From NCBI GenBank assembly GCA_007858575.1, contig CP042279.1:5954501-6018500 (forward strand): a DNA stretch of 64,000 nt, read 5' to 3'. Position numbers and translations under genes: made by a program. The DNA comes from Streptomyces sp. WAC08241 (GTDB lineage Bacteria > Actinomycetota > Actinomycetes > Streptomycetales > Streptomycetaceae). Below, piece by piece: positions 39,914 through 51,155 of the stretch (positions are counted from its first letter, which is position 1; each line of letters begins with the position of its first letter). The notes beneath the pieces are model-generated. The model did not search any database. It had not been told where the DNA came from and worked only from the letters and a program-made list of their open reading frames with translations.

Positions 39914-41387
39914 GCCCGCTCGCCCACGACCGGGCCTCCGACCCGAACCGGGACCGGGAACCGGCCTCCGGTCCGGCTTCGGCCTCCGACCGGGCTTCGA
40001 CTTCCGATCCGGCGTCGGCTTCCGCCCCCGACCGGGCCCCGGCCTCCGGTCCGGCTTCGGCCTCCGACCGGGCTTCGGCCCCCGACCGGGCTTCGGCTTC
40101 CGATCCGGCGTCGGCTTCCGCCTCCGACCGGGCCTCGGCCTCCGGTCCGGCTTCGGCCTCCGACCGGGCTTCGACTTCCGATCCGGCGTCGGCTTCCGCC
40201 CCCGACCGGGCCTCGGCCTCCGGTCCGGCTTCGGCCCCCGGCTCGGCTTCCGCCTCCCACTCGACCCCCGACCGGGCCCCGGCCGCCGGCTCGGCTTCCG
40301 CCTCCGACCCGGCCTCGGCCCCCGCTCCCGCCCCGGCCCCCGGCCGTACCGCCCCGGCCGGCCCGGTCGTCACCGGCCCGCCGGGCTGGTTCCCACGGCC
40401 GGGGACCTCCGGGACGCCGTCGCCCGGCACGGCCTGCCCGGGAGCAACGCCGTGGTCATGACCATGGGCGCCTCCACGAGGGCCACGCCACCCTGATCCG
40501 CGCCGCACGCGCGCGCGTGGGGAGGAGGGCTTCGTCGCCGTCACCGTCTTCGTCAACCCGCTCCAGTTCGGCGCGGGCGAGGACCTCGACCGCTACCCCC
40601 GCACCCTGGACGCCGACCTGGAGCTGGCCTTCGACGCGGGCGCGAGCGTCGTCTTCGCGCCCTCCGCGGACGAGGTCTACCCGGGCGGCGAGCCGCAGGT
40701 GCGGATCACCGCGGGGCCCATGGGGAGCGGCTCGAAGGCGCCTCCCGGCCCGGCCACTTCGACGGCATGCTGACCGTCGTCGCCAAGCTGCTCCACCTCA
40801 CCTCCCCCGACCTGGCCTTCTTCGGCCAGAAGGACGCCCAGCAGCTCGCCCTGATCCGGCGCATGGTCCGCGACCTGAACTTCCCGGTCGAGATCGTCGG
40901 CGTGGAGACCGTCCGCGAGGACGACGGCCTGGCCCTCTCCAGCCGCAACCGCTACCTCTCGGCCGGGGAGCGCCGCACCGCCCTCGCGCTGTCCCGCGCG
41001 CTGTTCGCCGGCCGGGAGCGGCTCGCCGCTCAGGAGGCGCTGCGCGCGCGTGCCGCCGCCCTGCCGGGCGTCCGGGACCGGGCCGAGAACCGGGCCGAGG
41101 CGCTCTCCAGGCTCGGCGAGGCCCGGGCCGCCGCCGACGCCCACGCGGTCGCGCAGGCCGCCGAGTGCGCCGGCGCCGGAGCCGTACGGGCCGCCGCCCG
41201 CGCCGTCCTGGACGAGGCGGCCAAGGCGGAGCCGCCGCTCACCCTGGACTACCTGGCCCTCGTGGACCCGGCGGACTTCACCGAGGTCCCCGACGACCAC
41301 CAGGGGGAGGCGGTCTCGCCGTCGCCGCGCGCGTGGGGAGCACGCGGCTCATCGACAACATCCCCTGGACCTCGGAGCCGCCACGTG
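39910..41387 (+). CDS. panC: Pantoate--beta-alanine ligase with long repetitive N-terminal extension
   Basis: About 493 residues against the usual 280-330. The last 335 are a complete PanC: VMTMGALHEGHATLI (HIGH-like ATP motif), VTVFVNPLQFG, GHFDGMLTVVAKLL, FFGQKDAQQLALI and DDGLALSSRNRYLS (KMSKS-like region). It makes pantothenate from pantoate, beta-alanine and ATP. The first 155 residues are a Ser/Ala/Pro/Asp/Arg-rich string of hexapeptide-like repeats encoded by 39960-40340, following the ATG that overlaps the DUF2520 stop. Frame breaks near 40378, 40470, 40518, 41310 and 41360. Its stop overlaps the nadB GTG. Confidence 0.9.
39960..40340 (+). repeat. In-frame tandem repeats in the panC 5' region
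   Basis: Units near 18 bp (SDRASA/SDPASA-type hexapeptides) assemble into larger 78- and 96-bp blocks starting with SGPASASDRAS. The coding frame is kept open throughout; another frame is also open and would read glycine/arginine/phenylalanine-rich peptides. Copy number probably varies between strains, and long-read misassembly is possible. Confidence 0.75.
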
Positions 41388-43064
41388 ACCGGAATACGGC
41401 TGCACGCCCCCGAACCGGGCTGGGCCATCGACGCCGACGTCGTCGTGGTCGGCTCCGGCGTCGCCGGACTCACCGCCGCCCTGCGCTGCACCGCCGCCGG
41501 GCTCCGTACGGTCGTGGTCACCAAGGCCCGGCTCGACGACGGCTCCACCCGCTGGGCACAGGGCGGCATCGCCGCCGCGCTCGGCGAGGGCGACACCCCG
41601 AGCAGCACCTCGACGACACCCTCGTCGCGGGCGCCGGGCTCTGCGACGAGCGGGCCGTGCGGACCCTGGTCACCGAGGGCCCCGACGCCGTCCGCCGCCC
41701 TCATCGAGACCGGCGCCGACTTCGACAAGACCTCCGAGGGCGAGATCGCGCTGACCCGCGAGGGCGGCCACCACCGGCGCCGGATCGCCCACGCGGGCGG
41801 CGACGCGACCGGCGCCGAGATCTCCCGCGCCCTGGTCGAGGCGATACGCGACCGGGGCGTGCGCACGGTCGAGCACGCCCTCGTCCTGGACCTCCTCACG
41901 GACGCCGGGGGCGCACGGCCGGCGTGACCCTGCACGTCATGGGCGAGGGCCGGCACGACGGCGTCGGCGCGGTCCACGCGCCCGCGGTGGTCCTCGCCAC
42001 CGGCGGCATGGGCCAGGTCTTCTCGGCCACCACCAACCCGCCGGTCTCGACCGGCGACGGCGTGGCCCTCGCGCTGCGCGCCGGGGCCGAGGTCTCGGAC
42101 CTGGAGTTCGTCCAGTTCCACCCGACGGTGCTCTTCCTGGGCGCGGGCGCCGAGGGCCAGCAGCCGCTGGTCTCCGAGGCGGTACGGGGCGAGGGCGCGC
42201 ACCTGGTCGACGCGGACGGGGTCCGCTTCATGCTGGGGCAGCACGAGCTGGCCGAGCTGGCCCCCGGGACGTCGTCGCCAAGGCGATCACGCGCCGGATG
42301 CAGGAGCACGGCGCCGAGCACATGTACCTCGACGCCCGGCACTTCGGGGCGGAGATGTGGGAGCGGCGCTTCCCGACGATCCTGGCCGCCTGCCGCGCCC
42401 ACGGCATCGACCCGGTGACCGAGCCGATCCCGGTGGCCCCGGCCGCCCACTACGCCTCCGGCGGCGTCCGCACCGACCTGCGGGGCCGGACCACCGTCCC
42501 CGGCCTGTACGCGTGCGGGGAGGTGGCCTGCACGGGCGTCCACGGCGCCAACCGGCTCGCCTCGAACTCGCTCCTGGAGGGCCTGGTCTTCGCCGAGCGG
42601 ATCGTCGAGGACATCGTGGCGGCCGCCCCGCGCGCGGCGGGCGCCCCGGTCCCGCACCCGGCCCCTTCGGTCCTGCCGCTGCCCGCGACGGACGCCCGGA
42701 CCCGCATCCAGCGGATCATGACGAACGGCGCCGGGTGCTGCGCTCGGAGGCCAGCTTCCGGGAGGCCGCCGACGCCCTCGACGCGCTGCACGAGGAGGCC
42801 GTGGCGGGCGGCACCGACGACAGCAAGGCCGCCGAGCCGGGCGTGGACTCCTGGGAGACCACCAACCTGCTGTGCGTCGCCCGGGTCCTGGTCGCCGCCG
42901 CCCGCCGCCGCGAGGAGACCCGCGGCTGCCACTGGCGCGAGGACCGCCCGGACCGCGACGACGCGCGCTGGCGCCGGCACCTCGTCGTACGCCTGACGCC
43001 GGGGCGGACGCTCGACGTCCGCACGACCGACACGTACGACTTCCCCGCCACCGTCACCGCCTGA
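41384..43064 (+). CDS. nadB: L-aspartate oxidase
   Basis: About 560 residues. It oxidises aspartate to iminoaspartate with FAD, the first step of de novo NAD synthesis. FAD-binding dinucleotide fold DVVVVGSGVAGLTAALR, then STRWAQGGIAAALGEGD, GGHHRRRIAHAGGDATG, EFVQFHPTVL, the active-site HYASGGVRTD and GLYACGEVACTGVHGANRL, and a C-terminal helical domain. GTG at 41384 overlaps the panC stop (GTGA). Frame breaks near 41600, 41695, 41910, 42265 and 42735. No nadA is in the window. Confidence 0.93.
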
Positions 43065-43105
43065 CCCTTCCTTCCCCCACCGTCGACGCCCCCAGGGAGC
43101 AGCAA

Positions 43106-44127
43106 GTGAGCACGCCCGAGGAAGCCCGTCCCGAGCCCGTGGACGTCCCCTCATCCAGATCAGCGCCCCCGGCGCGGCCGCGGAGGAGTCCGGCGGCTGC
43201 GGCGACGGCTGCGGCTGCGGCGGCGAGGAGTTCGAGTGCGGGCTCGACCCGGCGCTCGCCGAGCTGCTCGCCGACGCCGGCCTCGACCCGGTCCAGGTGG
43301 AGGACATCGCGCACCTGGCGATCGCGGAGGACCTCGACGGCGGGGTGGACGTGACGACCGTCGCGACCGTCCCCGAGGACGCCGTCGCCACTGCCGACTT
43401 CACTGCCCGCGAGGCCGGCGTGGTGGCCGGCCTGCGGGTCGCGGAGGCGGTCCTGTCGATCGTCTGCACCGACGCGTTCGAGGTCGAGCGGCACGTCGAG
43501 GACGGCGAGCGCGTCGAGGCCGGGCAGAAGCTCCTGAGCGTCACCACCCGCACCCGCGACCTGCTCACCGGCGAGCGCAGCGCGCTCAACATCCTGTGCC
43601 GCCTCTCCGGCATCGCCACCGCCACGCGCGCGTGGGCGGACGCCCTGGAGGGCACGAAGGCGAAGGTCCGCGACACCCGCAAGACGACGCCGGGCCTGCG
43701 CGCCCTGGAAAAGTACGCGGTCCGCTGCGGCGGCGGCGTCAACCACCGCATGTCGCTGTCGGACGCGGCCCTGGTGAAGGACAACCACGTGGTGGCGGCC
43801 GGCGGCGTCGCCGAGGCCTTCGAGGCCGTGCGCGAGCTGTTCCCCGACGTGCCGATCGAGGTCGAGGTCGACACGCTGCACCAGGTCCGCGAGGTCCTGG
43901 ACGCGGGCGCCGACCTGATCCTGCTCGACAACTTCACCCCGGGCGAGACCGAGGAGGCCGTGGCGCTCGTCGCGGGCCGCGCCGTCCTGGAGTCCTCGGG
44001 CCGCCTCACCCTGGAGAACGCGGCGGCGTACGCGGCGACCGGCGTCGACTACCTGGCGGTCGGCGGCCTCACCCACTCCTCCCCGATCCTCGACATCGGC
44101 CTCGACCTGCGCGAGGTGCGGGCCTGA
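43106..44127 (+). CDS. nadC: Nicotinate-nucleotide diphosphorylase (carboxylating) with Cys-rich N-terminus
   Basis: About 340 residues. It converts quinolinate and PRPP to nicotinate mononucleotide, CO2 and PPi. Core motifs: IAEDLDGGVDVTT, LLTGERSALNILCRLSG, VRDTRKTTPGLRALEKYAV with the catalytic Arg/Lys set, CGGGVNHRMSLSD and DLILLDNFTP. Before the domain lies GCGDGCGCGGEEFECG (codons 43198-43239), four cysteines in a C-x3-C-x-C-x6-C pattern not part of the standard enzyme. GTG at 43106 follows GGGAG. One frame break near 43152. It ends as TGATG with coaX. Confidence 0.95.
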
Positions 44128-44933
44128 TGCTGCTCACCATCGACGTCGGCAACACGCACACGGTCCTCGGCCTCTTCGACGGGGACGAGATCGTCGAGCA
44201 CTGGCGGATCTCCACGGATCCGCGCCGGACCGCCGACGAGATGGCGGTCCTGCTCCAGGGCCTCATGGGCATGCACCCGCTGCTCGGCGTCGAGCTGAGC
44301 GACGGCATCGAGGGGATCGCGATCTGCGCGACGGTCCCCTCGGTCCTGCACGAGCTGCGCGAGGTCACCCGCCGGTACTACGGGGACGTCCCGGCGGTCC
44401 TGGTGGAGCCGGGCGTCAAGACGGGCGTTCCGATCATCACCGACAACCCGAAGGAGGTCGGCGCGGACCGCGTCGTCAACGCGGTCGCGGCGGTCGAGCT
44501 GTACGGCGGCCCGGCGATCGTCGTGGACTTCGGCACGGCGACGACGTACGACGCGGTCACCGCGCGCGGGGAGTACGCGGGCGGGGCGATCGCGCCGGGC
44601 ATCGAGATCTCGGTGGAGGCGCTCGGCGTGCGCGGGGCGATGCTCCGCAAGATCGAGCTGGCCCGCCCGCGGAACGTGATCGGCAAGAACACGGTCGAGG
44701 CGATGCAGTCGGGCATCATCTACGGCTACGCGGGCCAGGTCGACGGCGTGGTGGCCCGGATGAAGCGCGAACTGGTCGGCCCGAAGGGCGACCCCGACGA
44801 CGTGACGGTGATCGCGACGGGCGGCCTGGCCCCGATGGTCCTCGGCGAGTCCACGGAGATCGACGAGCACGAGCCCTGGCTGACCCTGATCGGCCTGCGC
44901 CTGGTGTACGAGCGGAACGTGTCGCGCATGTGA
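44127..44933 (+). CDS. coaX: Type III pantothenate kinase
   Basis: 268 residues, intact. It phosphorylates pantothenate, first step of CoA synthesis. ASKHA-fold motifs: LTIDVGNTHTVLGLFDGDE (phosphate 1), ADRVVNAVAAVEL, AIVVDFGTATTYDAV (phosphate 2), EYAGGAIAPGIEISVEAL and VTVIATGGLAPMV. It starts at ATG 44127, overlapping the nadC stop, so panC-nadB-nadC-coaX form one unit linking NAD and CoA synthesis, as in other Streptomyces. Confidence 0.96.
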   Translation: MLLTIDVGNTHTVLGLFDGDEIVEHWRISTDPRRTADEMAVLLQGLMGMHPLLGVELSDGIEGIAICATVPSVLHELREVTRRYYGDVPAVLVEPGVKTGVPIITDNPKEVGADRVVNAVAAVELYGGPAIVVDFGTATTYDAVTARGEYAGGAIAPGIEISVEALGVRGAMLRKIELARPRNVIGKNTVEAMQSGIIYGYAGQVDGVVARMKRELVGPKGDPDDVTVIATGGLAPMVLGESTEIDEHEPWLTLIGLRLVYERNVSRM

Positions 44934-45122
44934 CCCGGGGTCCGGCGCGTCCCACCGCGTACCGCACCGGACCCGACCACGGGACGGGACGCCCCCGGGC
45001 ACGGAACCGGCTCCCCGCACCGGGCTCCGCCCGGAGGGCCCCGCACCGCCGAACGGCTGCCCCGCGGCGCGCCGTAATGATCGGTAAGCGAAAATTGTCC
45101 GATTAGCGCGTACCGTCGGCCC

Positions 45123-45721
45123 ATGCCCACGCCATACGGATCCCGTGGCGGCATGGTGTTCGGCGCGGACGAGCTGCGTGTGCTCCGCCGCGCCCTTGCC
45201 AGCGCCCTTCACCCCGCCCCCTTCAGGACGAGGACGTCCAGGACTGCCTGCGCCTGGCCGAATCCGTGGACGAGGCGGTACGCGAGGCCGGTCGGCTGCG
45301 CGCCTTCCTCCTCGCGGACCTGGCCCGCTACCGCGAGGCCCTGCCGGGCTCCCTCAGCGGCTACCTGGAGCTCCTCCGGGACGCGCTGGCCGCCGGTACG
45401 ACCCCGGGTTGACGACCTCGCTGCCCTGCGGGCGCTGCGCCGCAACCCCGCCGCCGCCGAGCTGCTCGCCCGCTGCCAGGGCCTCGCCGAACGCTCCGTA
45501 CGCGCGCGCCTGGCCCGGGTCGTGCAGGCCACCGCGCCCGCGGCGGACCGTGCCCCCGGACCCGGCTGCTCGCCCTGCCCGGCGGACGCGCGGCGGCCGA
45601 CGAGCCCAAGCCGACCCTGCCCGTCCCGGCGGAGCGCCCGGTGCCCAAGCCCTCCGAGGTGTTCCCGCCGCGCCGGCGGCCCGTTCCGCCGCCCCCGCCC
45701 GAGGAGCGGGCCGCCGGATAG
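45123..45721 (+). CDS. Hypothetical protein, actinobacterial helical family
   Basis: About 200 residues. Conserved-looking helical segments VFGADELRVLRRALASALHP, VQDCLRLAESVDEAVREAGR and RAFLLADLARYREALPGSLS precede a Pro-rich tail PKPSEVFPPRRRPVPPPPP. I recognise it as a protein regularly found downstream of coaX in Streptomyces but know no function. A lower-GC patch at 45073-45105 just upstream probably contains its promoter. Frame breaks near 45215, 45400 and 45555. Confidence 0.65.
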
Positions 45722-45735
45722 CTACCCTGTTCGTC

Positions 45736-45913
45736 ATGGAATACGTATCCGCGCTCCTGCCCCCGTCGTGATGGCCGCCTTCTTCATCGGCCTCGTCGTC
45801 ACGATCGTCAAGAGCCAGGGCGGTCCGAACAAGGCCAAGGAGGACGCGATCGTCGACGCCGCGCTCGCCCGCGCCGAGGCCGCCCGCCAGGCGGACGGTT
45901 CCCCGCCTCCTGA
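45736..45913 (+). CDS. Small single-pass membrane protein
   Basis: About 59 residues. MEYVSALLPPVVMAAFFIGL and the following VVTIVKSQGG form one membrane helix, with a charged helical tail KAKEDAIVDAALARAEAARQ; the stop is read after restoring lost C residues near 45762 and 45900. Similar tiny proteins occur at this position in other Streptomyces; the role is unknown. Confidence 0.65.
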
Positions 45914-46052
45914 CCCCACCGCGGGGCCCGCGCCACCGGGGACGTACGGCCCTCACGGGGCCGTGCGTCCTTTTTGCTCGGCCGCGCCCCGTTCCCCCGG
46001 CTTTCCGCCGTCAATCGACGCTTATGGACGCTTTGCGCACTATGGTGGCGCT

Positions 46053-46484
46053 GTGCCCCGTCCTTTGGGAGAGCTCGAAGACGCCGTCATGACGCGCGTG
46101 TGGCAATGGAACCGCCCGGTGACCGTCCGGGAAGTTCTGGAGGACCTCCAGCAGGAACGGTCCATCGCCTACACCACCGTCATGACCGTCATGGACAATC
46201 TCCACCAGAAGGGCTGGGTCCGCAGGGAAGTCGAAGGCCGCGCCTATCGCTATACGGCGGTTCTCCACCCGCGCCGCCTACGCGGCCGCACTGATGAACG
46301 AGGCGTGGAGCCGGAGCGACAATCCCGCCGCCGCCCTCGTCGCCTTCTTCGGCATGATGTCGCCGGATCAGCGCGAAGCCCTCGACGACGCCATTCGCAT
46401 CGTCCAGCGGGTCACCCCGCTTCCCGCGTCCCCGCCCGCCCCGCCCGAGGAGGGCGCCGGAGAACCGGGCCCGAGGAGCGATAG
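46053..46484 (+). CDS. BlaI/MecI/CopY family transcriptional regulator
   Basis: About 144 residues. The winged helix LGELEDAVMTRVWQWNRPVT, REVLEDLQQERSIAYTTVMT and MDNLHQKGWVRREVEGRAYR matches BlaI; the C-terminal part (AAYAAALMNEAWSRSD) is the dimerisation domain containing the usual protease-cleavage region. No BlaR1-type sensor protease or beta-lactamase gene adjoins it, so the target regulon is elsewhere or unknown. GTG at 46053; breaks near 46268 and 46470. Confidence 0.85.
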   Translation: MPRPLGELEDAVMTRVWQWNRPVTVREVLEDLQQERSIAYTTVMTVMDNLHQKGWVRREVEGRAYRYTAVLHPRRLRGRTDERGVEPERQSRRRPRRLLRHDVAGSARSPRRRHSHRPAGHPASRVPARPARGGRRRTGPEER

Positions 46485-46492
46485 CGTCCCCC

Positions 46493-47037
46493 ATGTCGTC
46501 GTCCGCATCCCCGGCCGCCTCTCCGGCCGCCGCCAAAGCCGTCACCGTCCGCCGGGCCCGCACCACCGACGTCGCGGCGGTCCGCCGACTCGTCGATCCT
46601 TTCGTCCGGCGCGGCATCCTGCTCGACAAGGCGACCGTCACCCTTTACGAGTCCATCCAGGAGTTCTGGGTGGCGGAACGCGACGAGGACGCCGTCGTCG
46701 TCGGCTGCGGCGCACTCCACGTGATGTGGGAAGACCTCGCCGAAGTGCGCACTCTCGCCGTCGATCCCGAGTTCAGGGAGCCGGCGTCGGACATCAGGTG
46801 CTGGACAAGTTGTTGCACACCGCCCGATGGCTCGGGGTGCGGCGGGTATTCTGCCTGACCTTCGAAGTCGACTTCTTCACGAAGCACGGCTTCGTCGAGA
46901 TCGGCGAGACCCCGGTCGACGGAGATGTCTACAGCGAGCTCCTGCGTTCCTATGACGAGGGAGTCGCGGAGTTCCTCGGTCTCGAACGAGTGAAGCCGAA
47001 CACCTTGGGCAACAGCCGGATGCTTCTGCACCTCTGA
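46493..47037 (+). CDS. Amino-acid N-acetyltransferase (GNAT, ArgA-like)
   Basis: About 181 residues. VTVRRARTTDVAAVRRLVDP, FWVAERDEDAVVVGCGALHV, EVRTLAVDPEFRGAGVGHQV (acetyl-CoA loop) and VFCLTFEVDFFTKHGFVEIG match the stand-alone ArgA-type GNAT proteins that make N-acetylglutamate for arginine synthesis in actinobacteria. Substrate assignment rests on family resemblance. It starts 8 bp after the BlaI-type gene stop. Frame break near 46785. Confidence 0.82.
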
Positions 47038-47111
47038 CCCGGAACCCTATGTCCGAAACGCGCATGTTTCCCGCGCCGTCGGGGTTCTGAACCTCTCCCA
47101 GGGGTTTGTGT

Positions 47112-47124
47112 TTTCCGGGAAAAG
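47112..47124. promoter_or_regulatory. AT-rich palindrome TTTTCCGGGAAAA in the lsr2 upstream region
   Basis: A 13-bp palindrome in the AT-richest stretch near lsr2 (47105-47165, with several A/T tracts). Lsr2 binds AT-rich DNA and could autoregulate here; a promoter is also expected. Confidence 0.4.
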
Positions 47125-47168
47125 CGGTTTCCTTTCCGCGTACTGCATTTTCGATGAAAGGAAATCCG

Positions 47169-47504
47169 GTGGCACAGAAGGTTCAGGTCCTTCTTGTCGA
47201 CGACCTCGACGGCGTCGAGGCGGACGAGACCGTGACGTTCGCGCTGGACGGCAAGACCTACGAGATCGACCTCACCACCGCCAACGCGGAAAAGCTCCGC
47301 GGTCTGCTCGAGCCGTACACCAAGAGCGGTCGGCGCACCGGTGGCCGCACCACCGGCGCCCGTGGCAAGGGCCGCGCCGTGGCGACGGGCAGCCCCGACA
47401 CCGCGAAGATCCGCGCGTGGGCCAAGGAGAACGGCTACGAGGTCAACGACCGCGGCCGCGTGCCCGCCACGGTGAAGGCGGCCTACGAGGACGCGAACCG
47501 CTGA
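47169..47504 (+). CDS. lsr2: Lsr2 nucleoid-associated protein
   Basis: 111 residues, intact. It is an H-NS-like silencer that bridges DNA and binds AT-rich minor grooves. N-terminal oligomerisation domain VAQKVQVLLVDDLDGVEADE, a basic linker (SGRRTGGRTTGARGKGR) and the C-terminal DNA-binding domain with KIRAWAKENGYEVNDRGRVP containing the RGR AT-hook-like motif. GTG at 47169 follows GAAAGGAAA. In Streptomyces it silences specialised-metabolite and foreign genes. Confidence 0.97.
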   Translation: MAQKVQVLLVDDLDGVEADETVTFALDGKTYEIDLTTANAEKLRGLLEPYTKSGRRTGGRTTGARGKGRAVATGSPDTAKIRAWAKENGYEVNDRGRVPATVKAAYEDANR

Positions 47505-48067
47505 GGCGAAAGCTGCTGAGCCGCCGGCCCGCGGGCCCGCGCACTCAGCAGCCGCACCCGGTGGCACTCGACGGCGGCGGCGGCCACGAGCCGCACCAGG
47601 CAGGGGCGCCCCTCCGCCCCACGGCGCGGCCCGCACGGCCGGGAGCGAGGGCTCGACCCCACGGCCCGGCACGGGGCCCGCAGCCACACCGCGGCGTCCG
47701 GCGCCCCGGGGCCGTCCCGCCCCGGGGACGGGGCGCGGTCATCCGGCCGCCGGTGCCGAGGGCCGCGAGGTCCAGGGCGATCCCGCCCCACTCCAGCCAG
47801 TCCAGCAGCCCCGGCAGCTCCTCCGCGCTCCCCGCGGCCACGAGCAGCCGCATCCGGGACCCGGCCAGGGCCACCGGCCCGGTCGCCGCGCCCACCCGGC
47901 GCAGGACGCCGCGGCCGGCCGCGGCGGGCAGCTCCAGGACGTCGAAGCGCAGCCCCGTGACCAGCGCCACCGGCGGGCCCGCCACCGTCGCCCAGCCGAG
48001 CCGGTCTCGTACCAGCGCGCCGGGTCGTCGTCGAGCGGCGCGCGGGGGACGGGACGGTGAGGGCCAT
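47483..48067 (-). CDS. SCO3374-family hypothetical protein
   Basis: About 190 residues. VALVTGLRFDVLELPAAAGR, VALAGSRMRLLVAAGSAEEL and DWLEWGGIALDLAALGTG resemble the primase/DUF-like proteins encoded between lsr2 and clpC in Streptomyces; function unknown. The frame breaks near 48050, 48010 and 47730, and the C-terminus LVRLVAAAAVECHRVRLLSA runs into the lsr2 terminator and overlaps the lsr2 3' end by 22 bp, so the stop is tentative. Confidence 0.6.
   Translation of the reverse strand: MALTVPSPARRSTTTRRAGTRPARLGDGGGPAGGAGHGAALRRPGAARRGRPRRPAPGGRGDRAGGPGRVPDAAARGRGERGGAAGAAGLAGVGRDRPGPRGPRHRRPDDRAPSPGRDGPGAPDAAVWLRAPCRAVGSSPRSRPCGPRRGAEGRPCLVRLVAAAAVECHRVRLLSARARGPAAQQLSPQRFASS
47512..47552. 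terminator. lsr2 terminator hairpin
   Basis: GCTGCTGAG (47512-47520) pairs perfectly with CTCAGCAGC (47544-47552), and the interior GGCCCGCGGGCC is itself palindromic, giving a very stable stem directly after the lsr2 stop. It may act in both directions because the next gene converges. Confidence 0.75.
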
Positions 48068-48571
48068 GCCCGGGGAACTCCCGCGAGGACGACTTGGTTA
48101 CGCCCCGGGAACCGTTTCGGGCCCTTTCCCGAACCGCTCCCGAACCGCTCCGCGGTGACGCACGGTCCCCGCCGGACGCGCGAGGTGTCCGGGATGGGGT
48201 GTACGAGTGCATTCGAGCGCGCAAGGGTGTTCGCTGGTAGCGGAGGGAACCGGGGTGCTCGGCATGGAGTGTCGGTCCGCACGGGTAAGACATTCCTAGT
48301 GGAGAGGGGTGCCCCGCGGGCTCCGGCGTCTCACGTTCGCCATCGGCGTACTGAAGGCGCGGCTGACTACTTGGCCTGCGGGAACATCGTCTCGCACCAT
48401 CGGGTTGGAGCATTTGTCGGCTGTTCGGCAGCAGGTCTCCCCACGGACAAGGGGGTGATCCGGACGGATGTCGGCAGTTGAATGAGCGGTCCCCGCTTGC
48501 GGGACTAAGCTGCGGAAGGACAGGGAGGGATCGACCCCTAACTGACTGACCGCTCTGAGGAGCGATTAACG
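48068..48571. promoter_or_regulatory. clpC upstream region, about 500 bp
   Basis: No convincing gene. It separates the divergent SCO3374-family and clpC genes and has lower GC than its surroundings around 48215-48440. A small hairpin CCCGC-TT-GCGGG lies at 48492-48503, and GAGGAG (48556-48561) is the clpC ribosome binding site. A GTTCGCT...AGCGGA half-palindrome near 48229-48244 resembles a ClgR box only loosely. clpC promoters are expected here but boxes cannot be fixed by eye. Confidence 0.4.
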
Positions 48572-51093
<2,522 letters not shown>

Positions 51094-51114
51094 GGCGTAG
51101 CGCCTGAGCAGAAG

Positions 51115-51150
51115 GGGCGGCCCCGGAACCGGAACGGTTCCGGGCCGTCC
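51115..51150. terminator. Bidirectional hairpin between clpC and the NACHT operon
   Basis: Arms 51115-51131 and 51135-51150 pair around a GAA loop with one bulged C and one mismatch, followed by TTTCC. It lies between the convergent stops of clpC (51093) and the trypsin-NACHT gene (51156). Confidence 0.75.
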
Positions 51151-51155
51151 TTTCC

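Noticed and set aside
39960..40340. CRISPR-like array
   Set aside because: The repeats are contiguous, imperfect multiples of 6 bp without unique spacers, and keep the panC frame open.
48229..48244. ClgR operator upstream of clpC
   Set aside because: The half sites GTTCGCT and AGCGGA are present but the spacing is shorter than I recall for the ClgR consensus; not strong enough to annotate as such.
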